From positions 62,001 through 126,000 of the forward strand of contig JANOCT010000023.1 in NCBI GenBank assembly GCA_031412335.1: a DNA stretch of 64,000 nt, in the 5' to 3' direction. This stretch comes from JBBQYA01 sp031412335. GTDB taxonomy: Bacteria; Bacteroidota; Bacteroidia; Sphingobacteriales; Sphingobacteriaceae. Under the pieces are notes generated by a model. That model was not told the origin of the DNA and did no database searches. It worked only from the letters and a program-made list of their open reading frames with translations. Positions 16,197 to 25,678 of the stretch are shown here, one piece after another (positions within the stretch are counted from its first letter, which is position 1; each line of letters opens with the position of its first letter). The position numbers were made by a program, and so were the translations under genes.

Positions 16197-17336
16197 TTAT
16201 ACCAAAACTTTACTTTTCTCAATTATCTCTAAATAATAATTTTCGTAAAGTGGAGTAATGTTGCTGATATCGAATTGAATAGCACGAGCTAAAGCATTTT
16301 CTTTAAACTTGGCTAAGCGTTTTTCATCTTCTAAAATATAAACTGCATTCGCTGCCATTTCGGTGACATCGCCTATGTTGCTCATAAACCCCGTTTCTCC
16401 GTCAATATTTAATTCAGGGATTCCGCCCAAATTGGTAGAAATTACTGGAATTCTACATGCCATAGCTTCTAAAGCTGCTAAACCAAAACTTTCTGTTTCT
16501 GATGGCATTACAAATAAATCGGCTACCGATAATATTTCTTCCACAGCATCTTGTTTACCTAAAAAACGAACATTCTGGCCTAAATTCAGTTCGCGGCAAA
16601 GTTGTTCAACGCTACTTCGTTCCGGACCATCGCCTACTAAAAGCAACTTAGATGGTATTTTTTCTAATATTTTAGCAAAAACATAAACCACATCCGGCAC
16701 TCTTTTTACTTTTCTGAAATTGGAAGTATGGATAATGATTTTCTCTCCATCTGGTGCAATCGCTTTTTTGAAATGATCTTTTGCTTTTTGAGAAAATCGC
16801 AACAAATCAACAAAATTCGGTATCACCCGAATATCTTTTGTTACTTCAAAATGATTGTAGGTATCGTTTTTTAAATGTTCAGAAACTGCTGTTACTCCAT
16901 CGCTTTGGTTAATAGAAAAAGTTACAACCGGTTTGTAAGTAGCATCGCGCCCAACCAAGGTTATATCTGTACCATGCAAAGTGGTAACAACCGGAATATG
17001 AATGCCAAAAGATGCTAAAATCTGTTTTGCCATAAATGCCGCAGAAGCATGTGGAATTGCATAGTGCACGTGTAAAATATCTAATTTTTCGTATCGAATT
17101 ACATCAACCATTTTACTAGCTAAAGCTAATTCGTAAGGTGGATAGTCGAAAAGTGGATATTTAGAAACCGAAACCTCATGGTAAAAAAGATTTTCGTTGA
17201 AAAAATCCAATCGGGCTGGTTGGCTGTAGGTAATAAAATGAACCTGATGACCATTATCAGCCAATGCTTTACCCAATTCAGTGGCAACTACACCGCTACC
17301 ACCAAATGTTGGATAACAAACTATACCAATTTTCAT
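16197..17336 (-). CDS. bshA: N-acetyl-alpha-D-glucosaminyl L-malate synthase BshA
   Basis: A 379-residue GT4 glycosyltransferase and first enzyme of bacillithiol synthesis, joining GlcNAc from UDP-GlcNAc to L-malate. Family features: MKIGIVCYPTFGGSGVVATE at the N-terminus (glycine-rich loop), HVHYAIPHASAAFMAK, TTLHGTDITLVG, and the nucleotide-sugar site ETESFGLAALEAMACRIPVI with the E-x7-E motif. BshB and BshC are not in the window. The gene follows a small coiled-coil protein on the same strand (12-base gap); YtxJ at 6032-6358 is a likely partner in the same thiol system. Confidence 0.94.
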   Translation of the reverse strand: MKIGIVCYPTFGGSGVVATELGKALADNGHQVHFITYSQPARLDFFNENLFYHEVSVSKYPLFDYPPYELALASKMVDVIRYEKLDILHVHYAIPHASAAFMAKQILASFGIHIPVVTTLHGTDITLVGRDATYKPVVTFSINQSDGVTAVSEHLKNDTYNHFEVTKDIRVIPNFVDLLRFSQKAKDHFKKAIAPDGEKIIIHTSNFRKVKRVPDVVYVFAKILEKIPSKLLLVGDGPERSSVEQLCRELNLGQNVRFLGKQDAVEEILSVADLFVMPSETESFGLAALEAMACRIPVISTNLGGIPELNIDGETGFMSNIGDVTEMAANAVYILEDEKRLAKFKENALARAIQFDISNITPLYENYYLEIIEKSKVLV

Positions 17337-17348
17337 TATTGATTAATT

Positions 17349-17816
17349 TTAAGGTCGTGTATTCACGAAAATTATTTTTTTGGAAAGCACATTTAGTTTT
17401 TCCATTGCCGCGGCTGCTTCGCTTGTTAGTTTTTCTGCACTTTTTATTTGTTCGGCATATTCAATATTAGCCTTATCAGCAGAATTTACAGCTTTTGATG
17501 ATTTTTTCGCATCCTTTTTTGCAGCAGCAGATGCTTTAACATCACCAGCAGTTACATTTTGAGATGATTTGTATTGCTCTTCTGATACTGATTTAGCTTT
17601 GTTGCTTGCTTCTTCGGCTTTCTTTTTCATTTCGTCAATTTTTATGGTTGCTTTCATAGCGTCCATATTAATTTCATATGCTTTATCGGTTTGTTTCAAA
17701 ATTTCTCGTCGGTATTTCATTTCTTCCAACGAATCGATCAATGAAAGCTGAGCAAAGGTTTGTTGAGCTGATAGTACTAACACAGCAATAACTAATTGTA
17801 GAATTTTTGTTTTCAT
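17349..17816 (-). CDS. Small exported coiled-coil protein
   Basis: 155 residues from ATG 17816: signal peptide MKTKILQLVIAVLVLSAQQT ending FAQ, then an Ala/Lys/Ser/Glu-rich, almost wholly helical mature part (MKATIKIDEMKKKAEEASNK; AAKKDAKKSSKAVNSADKAN; LTSEAAAAMEKLNVLSKKII). It should be a periplasmic or surface coiled coil; no family is recognised. The frame could start 11 codons earlier at 17849, but the signal peptide begins properly at 17816. It sits between the GH3 fusion (17 bases upstream of its frame) and bshA on the same strand. Confidence 0.7.
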   Translation of the reverse strand: MKTKILQLVIAVLVLSAQQTFAQLSLIDSLEEMKYRREILKQTDKAYEINMDAMKATIKIDEMKKKAEEASNKAKSVSEEQYKSSQNVTAGDVKASAAAKKDAKKSSKAVNSADKANIEYAEQIKSAEKLTSEAAAAMEKLNVLSKKIIFVNTRP

Positions 17817-17866
17817 TTTGTTTTTTTGGGAGGTTAAATTAATGAACAAGAGTACTTTATTTTAGT

Positions 17867-20758
17867 TTAGTTTTCAAGTGCGTCATACACTTTTTGTTGA
17901 ATTTTGGTTCGAATGTTTTCTTTTGAAAGCAAATTGTTAGCCGCATCTGGATAAATTCTATTAGAAAGAAAAATAAAAATTAAGTTTTCTTTGGGATCTG
18001 CCCACGCACAAGTTCCAGTAAAGCCTGTATGACCAAATGTAAATGCAGAAGCAGATCCAGCTGTATTTCCATCCACTCCTCCTATTGATGAAGGTTTATC
18101 AAAACCTAAGCCACGCCGGCTTTTGTCCGAAAATTTGGCTGTAAATAAATCTACTGTTTGAGGTTTAAAATACTGAATCCCACCATAATTTCCTTTATTC
18201 AATAGCATTTGCATAATTACAGCAAGATCATAAGCATTACTAAACAAACCTGCATGACCACCAACGCCACCAAGCATTGCTGCGCTTGGGTCGTGCACAT
18301 AGCCATGTATTATTTGTTTTCTAAAAGATGTATCGTTTTCTGTTGGTGCTACCGTTTTTAAATTTACCGATAAATAGGGATTAAAAGTAAGTTTGCTTAA
18401 GCCAAGCGAACGATAGAAATTTTTATTCGCATACTCATCCAGAGGCATTTTTGATTGATGTTCCAAAACCTCTTTTAACAAATACATACTTAAATCTGAG
18501 TATACATAAGTACCTTGGTTTTGAATTGGAGATTGATAGACTTCATTCTGAATCGTTTTAAGATATTCTTTTTTCAAATACAATTTATCAGCAACTCGAA
18601 TTGAGTAATTCGCTGAATATGAAGTGTCATAATTCTTAGAATTCAATGAATTTTTCCAATAAGGGATGAAAGGAACTAACCCAGCTTGATGCGTTAACAA
18701 ATCTGAAATAGTAATATTCTTTTTGTTTGTTCCTTTTGCTTGAATTAAATAATGGCCTAATTTTTTGTTTAAAGAAATCTTTTTCAGTTCATACATTTTC
18801 ATAGCGACTAATGTAGTTGAAGCTATTTTTGTAATAGAAGCAATGTCGTATAAATCCGAATTAGATACAATATGCGAAGAGTCGTAAGCAAAAGTTCCAA
18901 AAGATTTCTGATAAATAATTTTATTGTTTTTGGCAATTAATATCTGGCAACCTGGCATTGCTTTTTTCGCAATTGCATTTAAAGCAATGCTATCTATTTC
19001 GTTCAAAATTAATGAATTAACATTTTCGCTTTCAGGTAACGAATATCCCAACCTTATTTCATTAGGTTGTATAAATCCTGCCATTGCAGGATAGTTTTTG
19101 GAGGCAGAAACCGGTAAAGTTGCCGATAAGGATTGTCCACCGAAAATAGCAGCCGCTACGCTTTTCATGCTTTGCTGATTTTCTTCGTAGGCTACAATTA
19201 AATTTTCCAACCCTTCTAGGTTTCGCAAAGAATAGGCATTACCGAAAAACACTACAATCAATTCTTTCTTCGTATTTATTAATCGTTTAGCAAAATCAAT
19301 GCTTTGAACACTTAGTCCATAATTCTTAGCATCGGATCTCGTCATGCCTTGAAAACTTAAAATTAGACGATTTGATAATTGAATGGAACGAAATAATAAA
19401 TCATATTCCTGTTCAGAAGCTTCTTTTGCGATGGCATATTTTTCAATTGTGCCGTAATTTTCTAACGTTGTTAAAAATGTATTATCCAAGCCCACTCCTA
19501 TACAAATTGCAGCCATTTTTATCGTGTCTGAATATTGCAAAGGTAAAATCTTGTTTTTTACTAATGTGATGGAAGCATTAGTTACTTGCTCCATCACCGT
19601 TTTTGCTTGATAATTAGTAAGCTCAGCAACTAAATTTTTTGTTGGCAACGGTTTGTAATCAGCTAATCCTGCCTCGTACTTTGCGTTTAAAACCTTTATC
19701 ACTTTTTCATTGATATAATTCTGATCTAAAAATCCGCTGTCTATGGCTGTTTTTATTCCAGCAATAGTTTGGGGGATTTGAGAAGGAAAAAGCAAAATAT
19801 CATTTCCTGCTAATAATGCTTTTACACCAATAGCTTCGGGTGTATAAAAATCACTAATGCCTTTCATATTTAAAGCATCAGTAAATACGATTCCTTTAAA
19901 GCCTAATTCTGAACGAAGCAGTCCGTTTACAATTTGAGGAGAAATAGAAGAAGTACTTTTTGTAGTAGTATCTAAAGCAGGCACATTTAAATGAGCAGCC
20001 ATCACCGAAAATACATTTGCCTCGATTAATTTTTTGAATGGAACCAATTCAACCGAATCCATTTGCAACCTGCTTCGGTTTACGGATGGCAAAAAATAGT
20101 GAGAATCTTTATCGGTATTTCCATGTCCAGGAAAATGCTTTGCGCTTGCGAAAACACCATTGTCTTGCATTCCGTTCATATATGCCAAGCCTTTATTAGA
20201 CACATTTTCTGTAATTTCTCCAAAAGAACGATCGTTAATTACCGGATTTTTAGGATTTGTATTTACGTCAACATCTGGTGCAAAATTTACATGAATACCT
20301 AGCAATTTGCATTGGCGGGCAACTTCTTTTCCAAAATTATAAATGATAGAATCGTTTTGAATAGCACCTAAAGCCATTTGCCGCGGATATCTGATCGTAC
20401 TATCCAAACGCATAGCCGGACCCCATTCTCCATCAATACCAACCCAAAGCGGTGTTTCACTCACAGATTGCAAATAATTGAGCAAGTTAACTTGCCTTAC
20501 TGGTCCACCTTGGAAAACAATTAGCCCCCCAACTTTACAATCTTGTACTAGTTCCCGAAGTTCTTCTTTGTGTACAGCATCCCGATTAGAATAAGCAGCT
20601 ACCATTAATAATTGTGCAATTTTTTCTTCTGAAGAAAGAGAATTAAAAATTGAGTCGACCCAATTACTTTTTTTTATTTTAGAATTAATAGGTTGAGCAA
20701 CACCTATTTCGCTAAATAAAAAACAACACGCACAAACTAGAAAAAAAATATACCGCAT
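17867..20758 (-). CDS. GH3 beta-N-acetylglucosaminidase fused to a beta-lactamase-fold serine hydrolase
   Basis: A 963-residue exported fusion. After a signal peptide (IFFLVCACCFLFSEIGVAQ), residues about 30-370 form a GH3 domain of the NagZ type: WVGIDGEWGPAMRL and the signature KHFPGHGNTDKDSH with the His/Asp pair used by NagZ. A linking GH3 C-like region follows. From about residue 590 there is a class-C beta-lactamase/PBP4 fold: SITKIAST (SxxK), YSDLSMYLL (YxN-like, Asp in place of Asn) and GHTGFTGT (HTG). Such fusions recur in Bacteroidota and are thought to recycle peptidoglycan outside the cytoplasm. The YSD change is seen in related serine hydrolases. Confidence 0.9.
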   Translation of the reverse strand: MRYIFFLVCACCFLFSEIGVAQPINSKIKKSNWVDSIFNSLSSEEKIAQLLMVAAYSNRDAVHKEELRELVQDCKVGGLIVFQGGPVRQVNLLNYLQSVSETPLWVGIDGEWGPAMRLDSTIRYPRQMALGAIQNDSIIYNFGKEVARQCKLLGIHVNFAPDVDVNTNPKNPVINDRSFGEITENVSNKGLAYMNGMQDNGVFASAKHFPGHGNTDKDSHYFLPSVNRSRLQMDSVELVPFKKLIEANVFSVMAAHLNVPALDTTTKSTSSISPQIVNGLLRSELGFKGIVFTDALNMKGISDFYTPEAIGVKALLAGNDILLFPSQIPQTIAGIKTAIDSGFLDQNYINEKVIKVLNAKYEAGLADYKPLPTKNLVAELTNYQAKTVMEQVTNASITLVKNKILPLQYSDTIKMAAICIGVGLDNTFLTTLENYGTIEKYAIAKEASEQEYDLLFRSIQLSNRLILSFQGMTRSDAKNYGLSVQSIDFAKRLINTKKELIVVFFGNAYSLRNLEGLENLIVAYEENQQSMKSVAAAIFGGQSLSATLPVSASKNYPAMAGFIQPNEIRLGYSLPESENVNSLILNEIDSIALNAIAKKAMPGCQILIAKNNKIIYQKSFGTFAYDSSHIVSNSDLYDIASITKIASTTLVAMKMYELKKISLNKKLGHYLIQAKGTNKKNITISDLLTHQAGLVPFIPYWKNSLNSKNYDTSYSANYSIRVADKLYLKKEYLKTIQNEVYQSPIQNQGTYVYSDLSMYLLKEVLEHQSKMPLDEYANKNFYRSLGLSKLTFNPYLSVNLKTVAPTENDTSFRKQIIHGYVHDPSAAMLGGVGGHAGLFSNAYDLAVIMQMLLNKGNYGGIQYFKPQTVDLFTAKFSDKSRRGLGFDKPSSIGGVDGNTAGSASAFTFGHTGFTGTCAWADPKENLIFIFLSNRIYPDAANNLLSKENIRTKIQQKVYDALEN

Positions 20759-20897
20759 AATTGTTCGCTACAAAGAGCTTAACATGAATGGTTGATAAAA
20801 AAATTGAATAATTTTACAATCTTCAAAATTGAAATAAAAGCTTAAATTTTGATTTCAAAGCTAAACAAATACGCTCAAATAAAGCTCAACAGACTTC

Positions 20898-22730
20898 ATG
20901 CCCGACATAATTCAACTTCTTCCAGATTCAGTTGCCAATCAGATAGCAGCCGGAGAAGTGATTCAACGGCCAGCATCTGCATTAAAAGAGTTGGTTGAAA
21001 ATTCGATAGATGCAGGAGCAACAGAGATTAAAGTTTTTGTTAAGGAAGCCGGAAAAGTGCTATTACAGGTAATAGACAATGGAAAAGGTATGTCGGGAAC
21101 AGACGCAAGAATGAGTTTTGAGCGGCATGCAACTTCGAAAATCAAAAAAGCAGAAGATCTTTTTGCCATCAGAACCATGGGTTTCAGAGGGGAGGCATTG
21201 GCAAGTATTGCAGCAATTGCCCATGTAGAAATGAAAACCATTTTGCTAAATGCAGATATTGGAACCTTATTAATTATTGAAGGTTCGGAAGTAAAAAAAC
21301 AGGAAAGCTGCGCTTGGAGTGGTGGAACTTCTATCAGCATCAAAAATCTTTTTTATAACATTCCAGCTCGTAGGGTTTTTTTAAAGTCTGATCCAGTGGA
21401 AATGCGCTACATTCTCGAAGAGTTTATGCGTATTTCTTTAGCCAATCCTGAATTGTTTTTTTCACTTCATCACGATGCTAATGAGCTATTTCATTTACCC
21501 CAAGGTACTTTGAAACAGAGAATTGTGCATTTATTTGGAAATTCATACAAAGAAAAATTAGTGCCCGTAGAAGAGGAAACCAGTATTATTTCTATAAAAG
21601 GATTTGTGGGCAAACCAGAATTTGCCAAAAAAACTAGAGGCGAACAATATTTTTTTGTGAATAATAGATTTATAAAAGATCCTTATTTGCAACATGCTGT
21701 TTCGGGTGCTTATGATGAATTGCTACCGGCTGAAAGTTTTCCTTTTTTCGTTTTGTTTATTGATATAGATCCTGCACGAATTGATATAAACGTACACCCA
21801 ACAAAAACTCAAATAAAATTCGACGACGAAAAATCTATTTATGCCATTATTCGCTCCGCGGTAAAACAATCTTTAGGCAAGTATAATATTTCTCCAACCT
21901 TGGATTTCAACACCGAACATGCATTTAGCAATTTCGGACATGGGAAAAATGGAAATAGCGGAAACGCAATTCCATCCATGCCTCAAATTAAAATAAATAC
22001 TGCTTTTAATCCATTTCTTTCTGGGCAGGGTCTAGCATCTAGTTCAACACCCGCAAAAACGACTGATTTTTACGGAGTTGGCTCTGCCACTTTTGAAAAA
22101 ACCGAATTTGAACAATTGGAAATGAATAAAGTAGTTCAAGAAGCCGAAGAATGGAAAGGTGAAAAAAAGACGCCCTATCAATTACATAATCAATTAATAT
22201 TAAGTCCAATAAAAACGGGTTTTATTGTAATTGACCAACAAGCAGCACATGAACGAATACTTTTTGAGCGCTATATGCAACAATTAAACGCACAAAAGGG
22301 TTATAGTCAGCAGAGCTTATTTCCACAAACTATAAATTTAAGTCCGATTGACTTTGCATTAATTAAAGAACTAATGCCCGATTTATTATTGCTTGGGTTT
22401 GATTTGCGCGAATTCGGGAAAGGTACTTTCGTAATTGATGGAATACCAGCAGAAAGTATTGCTGGAAACGAAAAATCTGTTTTGGAAGGACTAATAGAAA
22501 ATTTTAAACAAAATGCAGCTTTTTCAAAATTAGATAGAAGAGAAAATTTGGCTAAGTCGTTAGCAAAAAAAACAGCTATCCGAAGTGGGCAAACATTGAG
22601 TACTGCCGAAATGACTAATTTAATTGATGAGTTATTCGCTTGTAAACTTCCTTCCGTTTCAATTGATGCAAAACCTTTGTTACTTACATTTGGTCTTGAT
22701 GAAATTTTTAAAAAATTTGACAAAGCTTAA
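20898..22730 (+). CDS. mutL: DNA mismatch repair protein MutL
   Basis: A 610-residue GHKL ATPase that links mismatch recognition by MutS to strand incision. N-terminal motifs: IAAGEVIQRPASALKELVEN, DAGATEI, IDNGKGM, RHATSKI and TMGFRGEALASIAA. The linker is followed by a C-terminal dimerisation domain containing LILSPIKTGFIVIDQQAAHE, then ERILFERY, the endonuclease-type DQHAAHER-like region of MutL from organisms lacking MutH (here DQQAAHER). Start ATG 20898 gives the standard MPDIIQLLPDSVANQIAAGE. It opens a rightward run with two rhomboids, an EEP protein and cysS. Confidence 0.97.
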   Translation: MPDIIQLLPDSVANQIAAGEVIQRPASALKELVENSIDAGATEIKVFVKEAGKVLLQVIDNGKGMSGTDARMSFERHATSKIKKAEDLFAIRTMGFRGEALASIAAIAHVEMKTILLNADIGTLLIIEGSEVKKQESCAWSGGTSISIKNLFYNIPARRVFLKSDPVEMRYILEEFMRISLANPELFFSLHHDANELFHLPQGTLKQRIVHLFGNSYKEKLVPVEEETSIISIKGFVGKPEFAKKTRGEQYFFVNNRFIKDPYLQHAVSGAYDELLPAESFPFFVLFIDIDPARIDINVHPTKTQIKFDDEKSIYAIIRSAVKQSLGKYNISPTLDFNTEHAFSNFGHGKNGNSGNAIPSMPQIKINTAFNPFLSGQGLASSSTPAKTTDFYGVGSATFEKTEFEQLEMNKVVQEAEEWKGEKKTPYQLHNQLILSPIKTGFIVIDQQAAHERILFERYMQQLNAQKGYSQQSLFPQTINLSPIDFALIKELMPDLLLLGFDLREFGKGTFVIDGIPAESIAGNEKSVLEGLIENFKQNAAFSKLDRRENLAKSLAKKTAIRSGQTLSTAEMTNLIDELFACKLPSVSIDAKPLLLTFGLDEIFKKFDKA

Positions 22731-22745
22731 AAACGTTATTAATTT

Positions 22746-23576
22746 ATGAATGGAATGCAACAGCCTGCTGGCTTTTCTTATTTGCCAGTAGTCGTTAAAA
22801 ATTTGCTGATTATTAATTTAATCATGTTTTTATTAAAGTATGTTCTAAAAAACACTTCGCAACTAGAACTTGAGCAGTATTTAGGTTTGTTTTATTTTAA
22901 ATCAGAATATTTCAAGCCATACCAGTTCTTCACTCACTTATTTATGCATGGCAGTTTTGGCCATTTATTTTCCAATATGTTTGCCCTTTGGATGTTTGGA
23001 ACTGCATTAGAAAATTTTTGGGGAGCAAAAAAATTCCTGATTTACTATTTTGCAACTGGCTTAGGTGCTGCCTTTTTGCATACCATGGTTATCTATATTG
23101 ATTTAAGAGGATTTGAAAATGCATTGTCCCTTTATTTATCAAGTCCAAGTTATGATAGTTTTGAAGTTTTCGTTTTAGGTTCGGTACCGGGTCTTTATAA
23201 ACCTCAGTTTTTGCAAATGTTGGAAGCATGGAGCGCAAATCAACTTAGTACGGAATATTTGAGTAATTCTATAAGTCTGGCAAACGAATTAAAAACTGCC
23301 ATGTTTAACATTCCTACTGTAGGTGCATCTGGGGCAGTATTTGGTGTACTTTTAGCTTTTGGAATGTTGTTTCCAAATTCATTGATTTATGTGTTTTTTG
23401 CCATTCCATTAAAAGCCAAATACTTTGTAATGTTGTATGGTTTATTTGAATTATATAGTGGTTTTGCCAATAATCCGAATGACAATGTTGCTCATTTTGC
23501 GCATTTAGGTGGAATGTTGTTCGGCTTTATTTTAATTAAATTTTGGAACAGAAATCAATTCAATCGGTTCGGTTAG
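22746..23576 (+). CDS. Rhomboid-family intramembrane serine protease (first of two)
   Basis: A 276-residue polytopic membrane protein. The rhomboid catalytic dyad is visible: Ser195 in TVGASGAVFG and His253 in AHFAHLGGMLFG. The HLFMHGSFGHLFSNMFALWM stretch (about 64-83) is the conserved second-helix HxxxN region. Between helices there is an unusual hydrophilic insert at about residues 115-185 that includes YLSSPSYDSFEVFVLGSVPG. Rhomboids cut single-pass membrane proteins within the bilayer; the substrate is unknown. It lies 15 bases after mutL and one base before a second rhomboid. Confidence 0.9.
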   Translation: MNGMQQPAGFSYLPVVVKNLLIINLIMFLLKYVLKNTSQLELEQYLGLFYFKSEYFKPYQFFTHLFMHGSFGHLFSNMFALWMFGTALENFWGAKKFLIYYFATGLGAAFLHTMVIYIDLRGFENALSLYLSSPSYDSFEVFVLGSVPGLYKPQFLQMLEAWSANQLSTEYLSNSISLANELKTAMFNIPTVGASGAVFGVLLAFGMLFPNSLIYVFFAIPLKAKYFVMLYGLFELYSGFANNPNDNVAHFAHLGGMLFGFILIKFWNRNQFNRFG

Positions 23577-23577
23577 T

Positions 23578-24471
23578 ATGAATGTAGCAGCAGAAATTAG
23601 TCGAGTATTTTTTAATCCTAGCAGGCAAACCTATCGGTTGATAGGGGTGAATGCTTTTGTTTTTATCACCATAAGTTTATTAGGTGTAATTGGCTTTTTA
23701 TTTCAATTGCAATATCGTCCTGGACATATAATAGCAGATGATTTTTTATCTGTACCTGCAGATTTACGCAATTTACTTTGGAAACCCTGGACTTTGGTTA
23801 CCTACATGTTTACCCATAAAGCATTTTTTCATATTCTTTTTAATATGCTTTGGCTTTACTTTTTTGGGCAATTATTCGAAGAGTATTTAGGTGGAAAAAA
23901 ATTAAACTATTTATATTTCTTAGGTGGCATAGCTGGTGCAGTTTTATACATTTTTGCTTTTAATGTTTTTCCAGTTTTTAAAACTGACTTAGCGATTGCA
24001 GTTGCATTGGGGGCATCTGCAAGTGTAATGGCCATCGTGGTTGCCACAGCCACTTTACTGCCAGATTATTCCGTTTCATTGATCTTAATTGGGCCAGTTA
24101 AGATTAAATATATAGCTATGATCACAGTACTAATAGATTTACTTAGCATTGGGAGTGGCAACGCAGGGGGGCATATTGCTCATTTGGGTGGGGCTTTATA
24201 TGGTTTTGTATATATTAAACAATTAAATAATGGTAGGGATTTAAGTTTAGTTTTTCAAAAAATGTATGATGGAACAGCCTCATATTTCTCTATAAAAAAT
24301 AAATTAAAAGTTGCTCATAAAGCAGATTCCAATAACAAATCTAAAGACTTGAATGTGGAACAACATATAGTAGATTCTATTTTAGATAAGATATCAAAAT
24401 CAGGTTATGAAAGTTTAACCAAAGAAGAAAAAAATTTATTGTTCAAATCAAGTAACAGCGGACAACCCTAA
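23578..24471 (+). CDS. Rhomboid-family intramembrane serine protease (second of two)
   Basis: A 297-residue protein with six or so membrane segments. Catalytic Ser147 is in ALGASASVMAIV and His202 in GGHIAHLGGALYG; FTHKAFFHILFNMLWLYFFG is the helix-2 HxxxN region. The second Gly of the GxSG motif is replaced (GASAS), which occurs in other Bacteroidota rhomboids. A cytoplasmic tail of some 75 charged residues (from about LKVAHKADSNNKSKDLNVEQ) follows the last helix. Start ATG 23578 is two bases after the previous rhomboid's stop. The two share little identity by eye beyond the motifs. Confidence 0.88.
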   Translation: MNVAAEISRVFFNPSRQTYRLIGVNAFVFITISLLGVIGFLFQLQYRPGHIIADDFLSVPADLRNLLWKPWTLVTYMFTHKAFFHILFNMLWLYFFGQLFEEYLGGKKLNYLYFLGGIAGAVLYIFAFNVFPVFKTDLAIAVALGASASVMAIVVATATLLPDYSVSLILIGPVKIKYIAMITVLIDLLSIGSGNAGGHIAHLGGALYGFVYIKQLNNGRDLSLVFQKMYDGTASYFSIKNKLKVAHKADSNNKSKDLNVEQHIVDSILDKISKSGYESLTKEEKNLLFKSSNSGQP

Positions 24472-24525
24472 AAAATAATCTATGAAACTTTACGGCTCTC
24501 CAACTTATTTTTCCAACAAAATGGT

Positions 24526-25656
24526 ATGAAAAAACCTGGATTCTTTGGCTGGATAATTTTTCTTGTAAACCTAGTTTGTGCTTTTGCTTTATTGGTTACG
24601 TATTTCACCAATTTATTAGATCCTGAGAAGTATTGGTTTTTTGCATTTTTTGGATTAGCCTACCCTATCTTATTAATAACCAATATTTTATTTTGTATTT
24701 ATTGGCTAATCCGACAGCATGTTATCTTTTTTTTATCGTTTATCGTTTTAGCTTGTGGTCTTCGTACGCATCAAAATGTTTTAAAAATAAATTTTAAAAA
24801 AGAGAAAAGCACCTTACAAAAAAATGAAAATGATATTCGGGTGATGACCTATAATGTCAACAATTTCAGGGCTTTTGATCAGCAATTTGATCCGAAAGTA
24901 AGAAGCACGATGTTGGACATTATCAAAAAGCAACAGCCAGATATTATTTGCTTTCAAGAGTTTTATACCCGCCATAAAGGAAGTTATGATATTATGGACA
25001 GCATAAAATCTATTTTAGGTAGCAAGCAAGTTTATTTCGACAAAATATTAGATACAAAATATCAGCAGATTGGGATGGCAATTTTTACAAAGTATAAAAT
25101 TATTAAAACAGGAATTGTTAAATTTTCAGAAGAAAAACATCAAAACTCTTGTATTTATGCCGATGTAAAATATAATGGCGACACCATCCGAATTTTTGGT
25201 GTCCATCTGCAATCTATTAATTTTAAGCCTGAAGATTATGAATATATAAAAGACATGAAAATGGAGTTTGAACCTGATATTCAGTCATCCCGCAAAATAG
25301 GAAGCCGTTTAAAATTAGCATTTAAGAAAAGAGCACATCAAGCAAAATTGGTTGCCAAAGCGATTGATGAAAGTCCGCATCCGGTAATTTTATGTGGCGA
25401 TTTTAACGATACACCTGTTTCATTTACCTTTAAAACCATATCTCAGAATTTAAAAAGCGCATTTGCCGAGAAAGGATCAGGATATGAAATAACCTACGCA
25501 GGCGCTTTTCCCAACTTTCAAATTGATTATATAATGGCTGGAAAGGAATTAAGTGTTCAAAATTATCAAGTAATCAAACAGGAATTATCAGATCATTATC
25601 CACTACGAAGTGATTTAAAATTAATTTCCAAAACAGACTCGTTGGAACGACTTTAA
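24526..25656 (+). CDS. Membrane-anchored endonuclease/exonuclease/phosphatase (EEP) family protein
   Basis: A 376-residue protein. Two or three N-terminal transmembrane helices (GWIIFLVNLVCAFALLVTYF; FAFFGLAYPILLITNILFCI; VIFFLSFIVLACGL) precede a full EEP catalytic domain: IRVMTYNVNNFR, the metal-binding Glu in IICFQEFY, IFGVHLQSI, the GDFNDTPVS Asp/Asn pair, and a C-terminal SDHYPLRSDL. EEP enzymes cleave phosphodiesters of DNA, RNA, lipids or nucleotides; the substrate of this membrane-linked type is unknown. The ATG at 24521 is followed by a stop after two codons, so ATG 24526 is used. Confidence 0.85.
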   Translation: MKKPGFFGWIIFLVNLVCAFALLVTYFTNLLDPEKYWFFAFFGLAYPILLITNILFCIYWLIRQHVIFFLSFIVLACGLRTHQNVLKINFKKEKSTLQKNENDIRVMTYNVNNFRAFDQQFDPKVRSTMLDIIKKQQPDIICFQEFYTRHKGSYDIMDSIKSILGSKQVYFDKILDTKYQQIGMAIFTKYKIIKTGIVKFSEEKHQNSCIYADVKYNGDTIRIFGVHLQSINFKPEDYEYIKDMKMEFEPDIQSSRKIGSRLKLAFKKRAHQAKLVAKAIDESPHPVILCGDFNDTPVSFTFKTISQNLKSAFAEKGSGYEITYAGAFPNFQIDYIMAGKELSVQNYQVIKQELSDHYPLRSDLKLISKTDSLERL

Positions 25657-25678
25657 AAATTTCTGTTAAGTTTGCATT

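Noticed and set aside
18481..18520. YSD in place of YxN in the beta-lactamase-like domain taken as a dead enzyme
   Set aside because: Related serine hydrolases have substitutions at this place and the SxxK and HTG motifs are intact.
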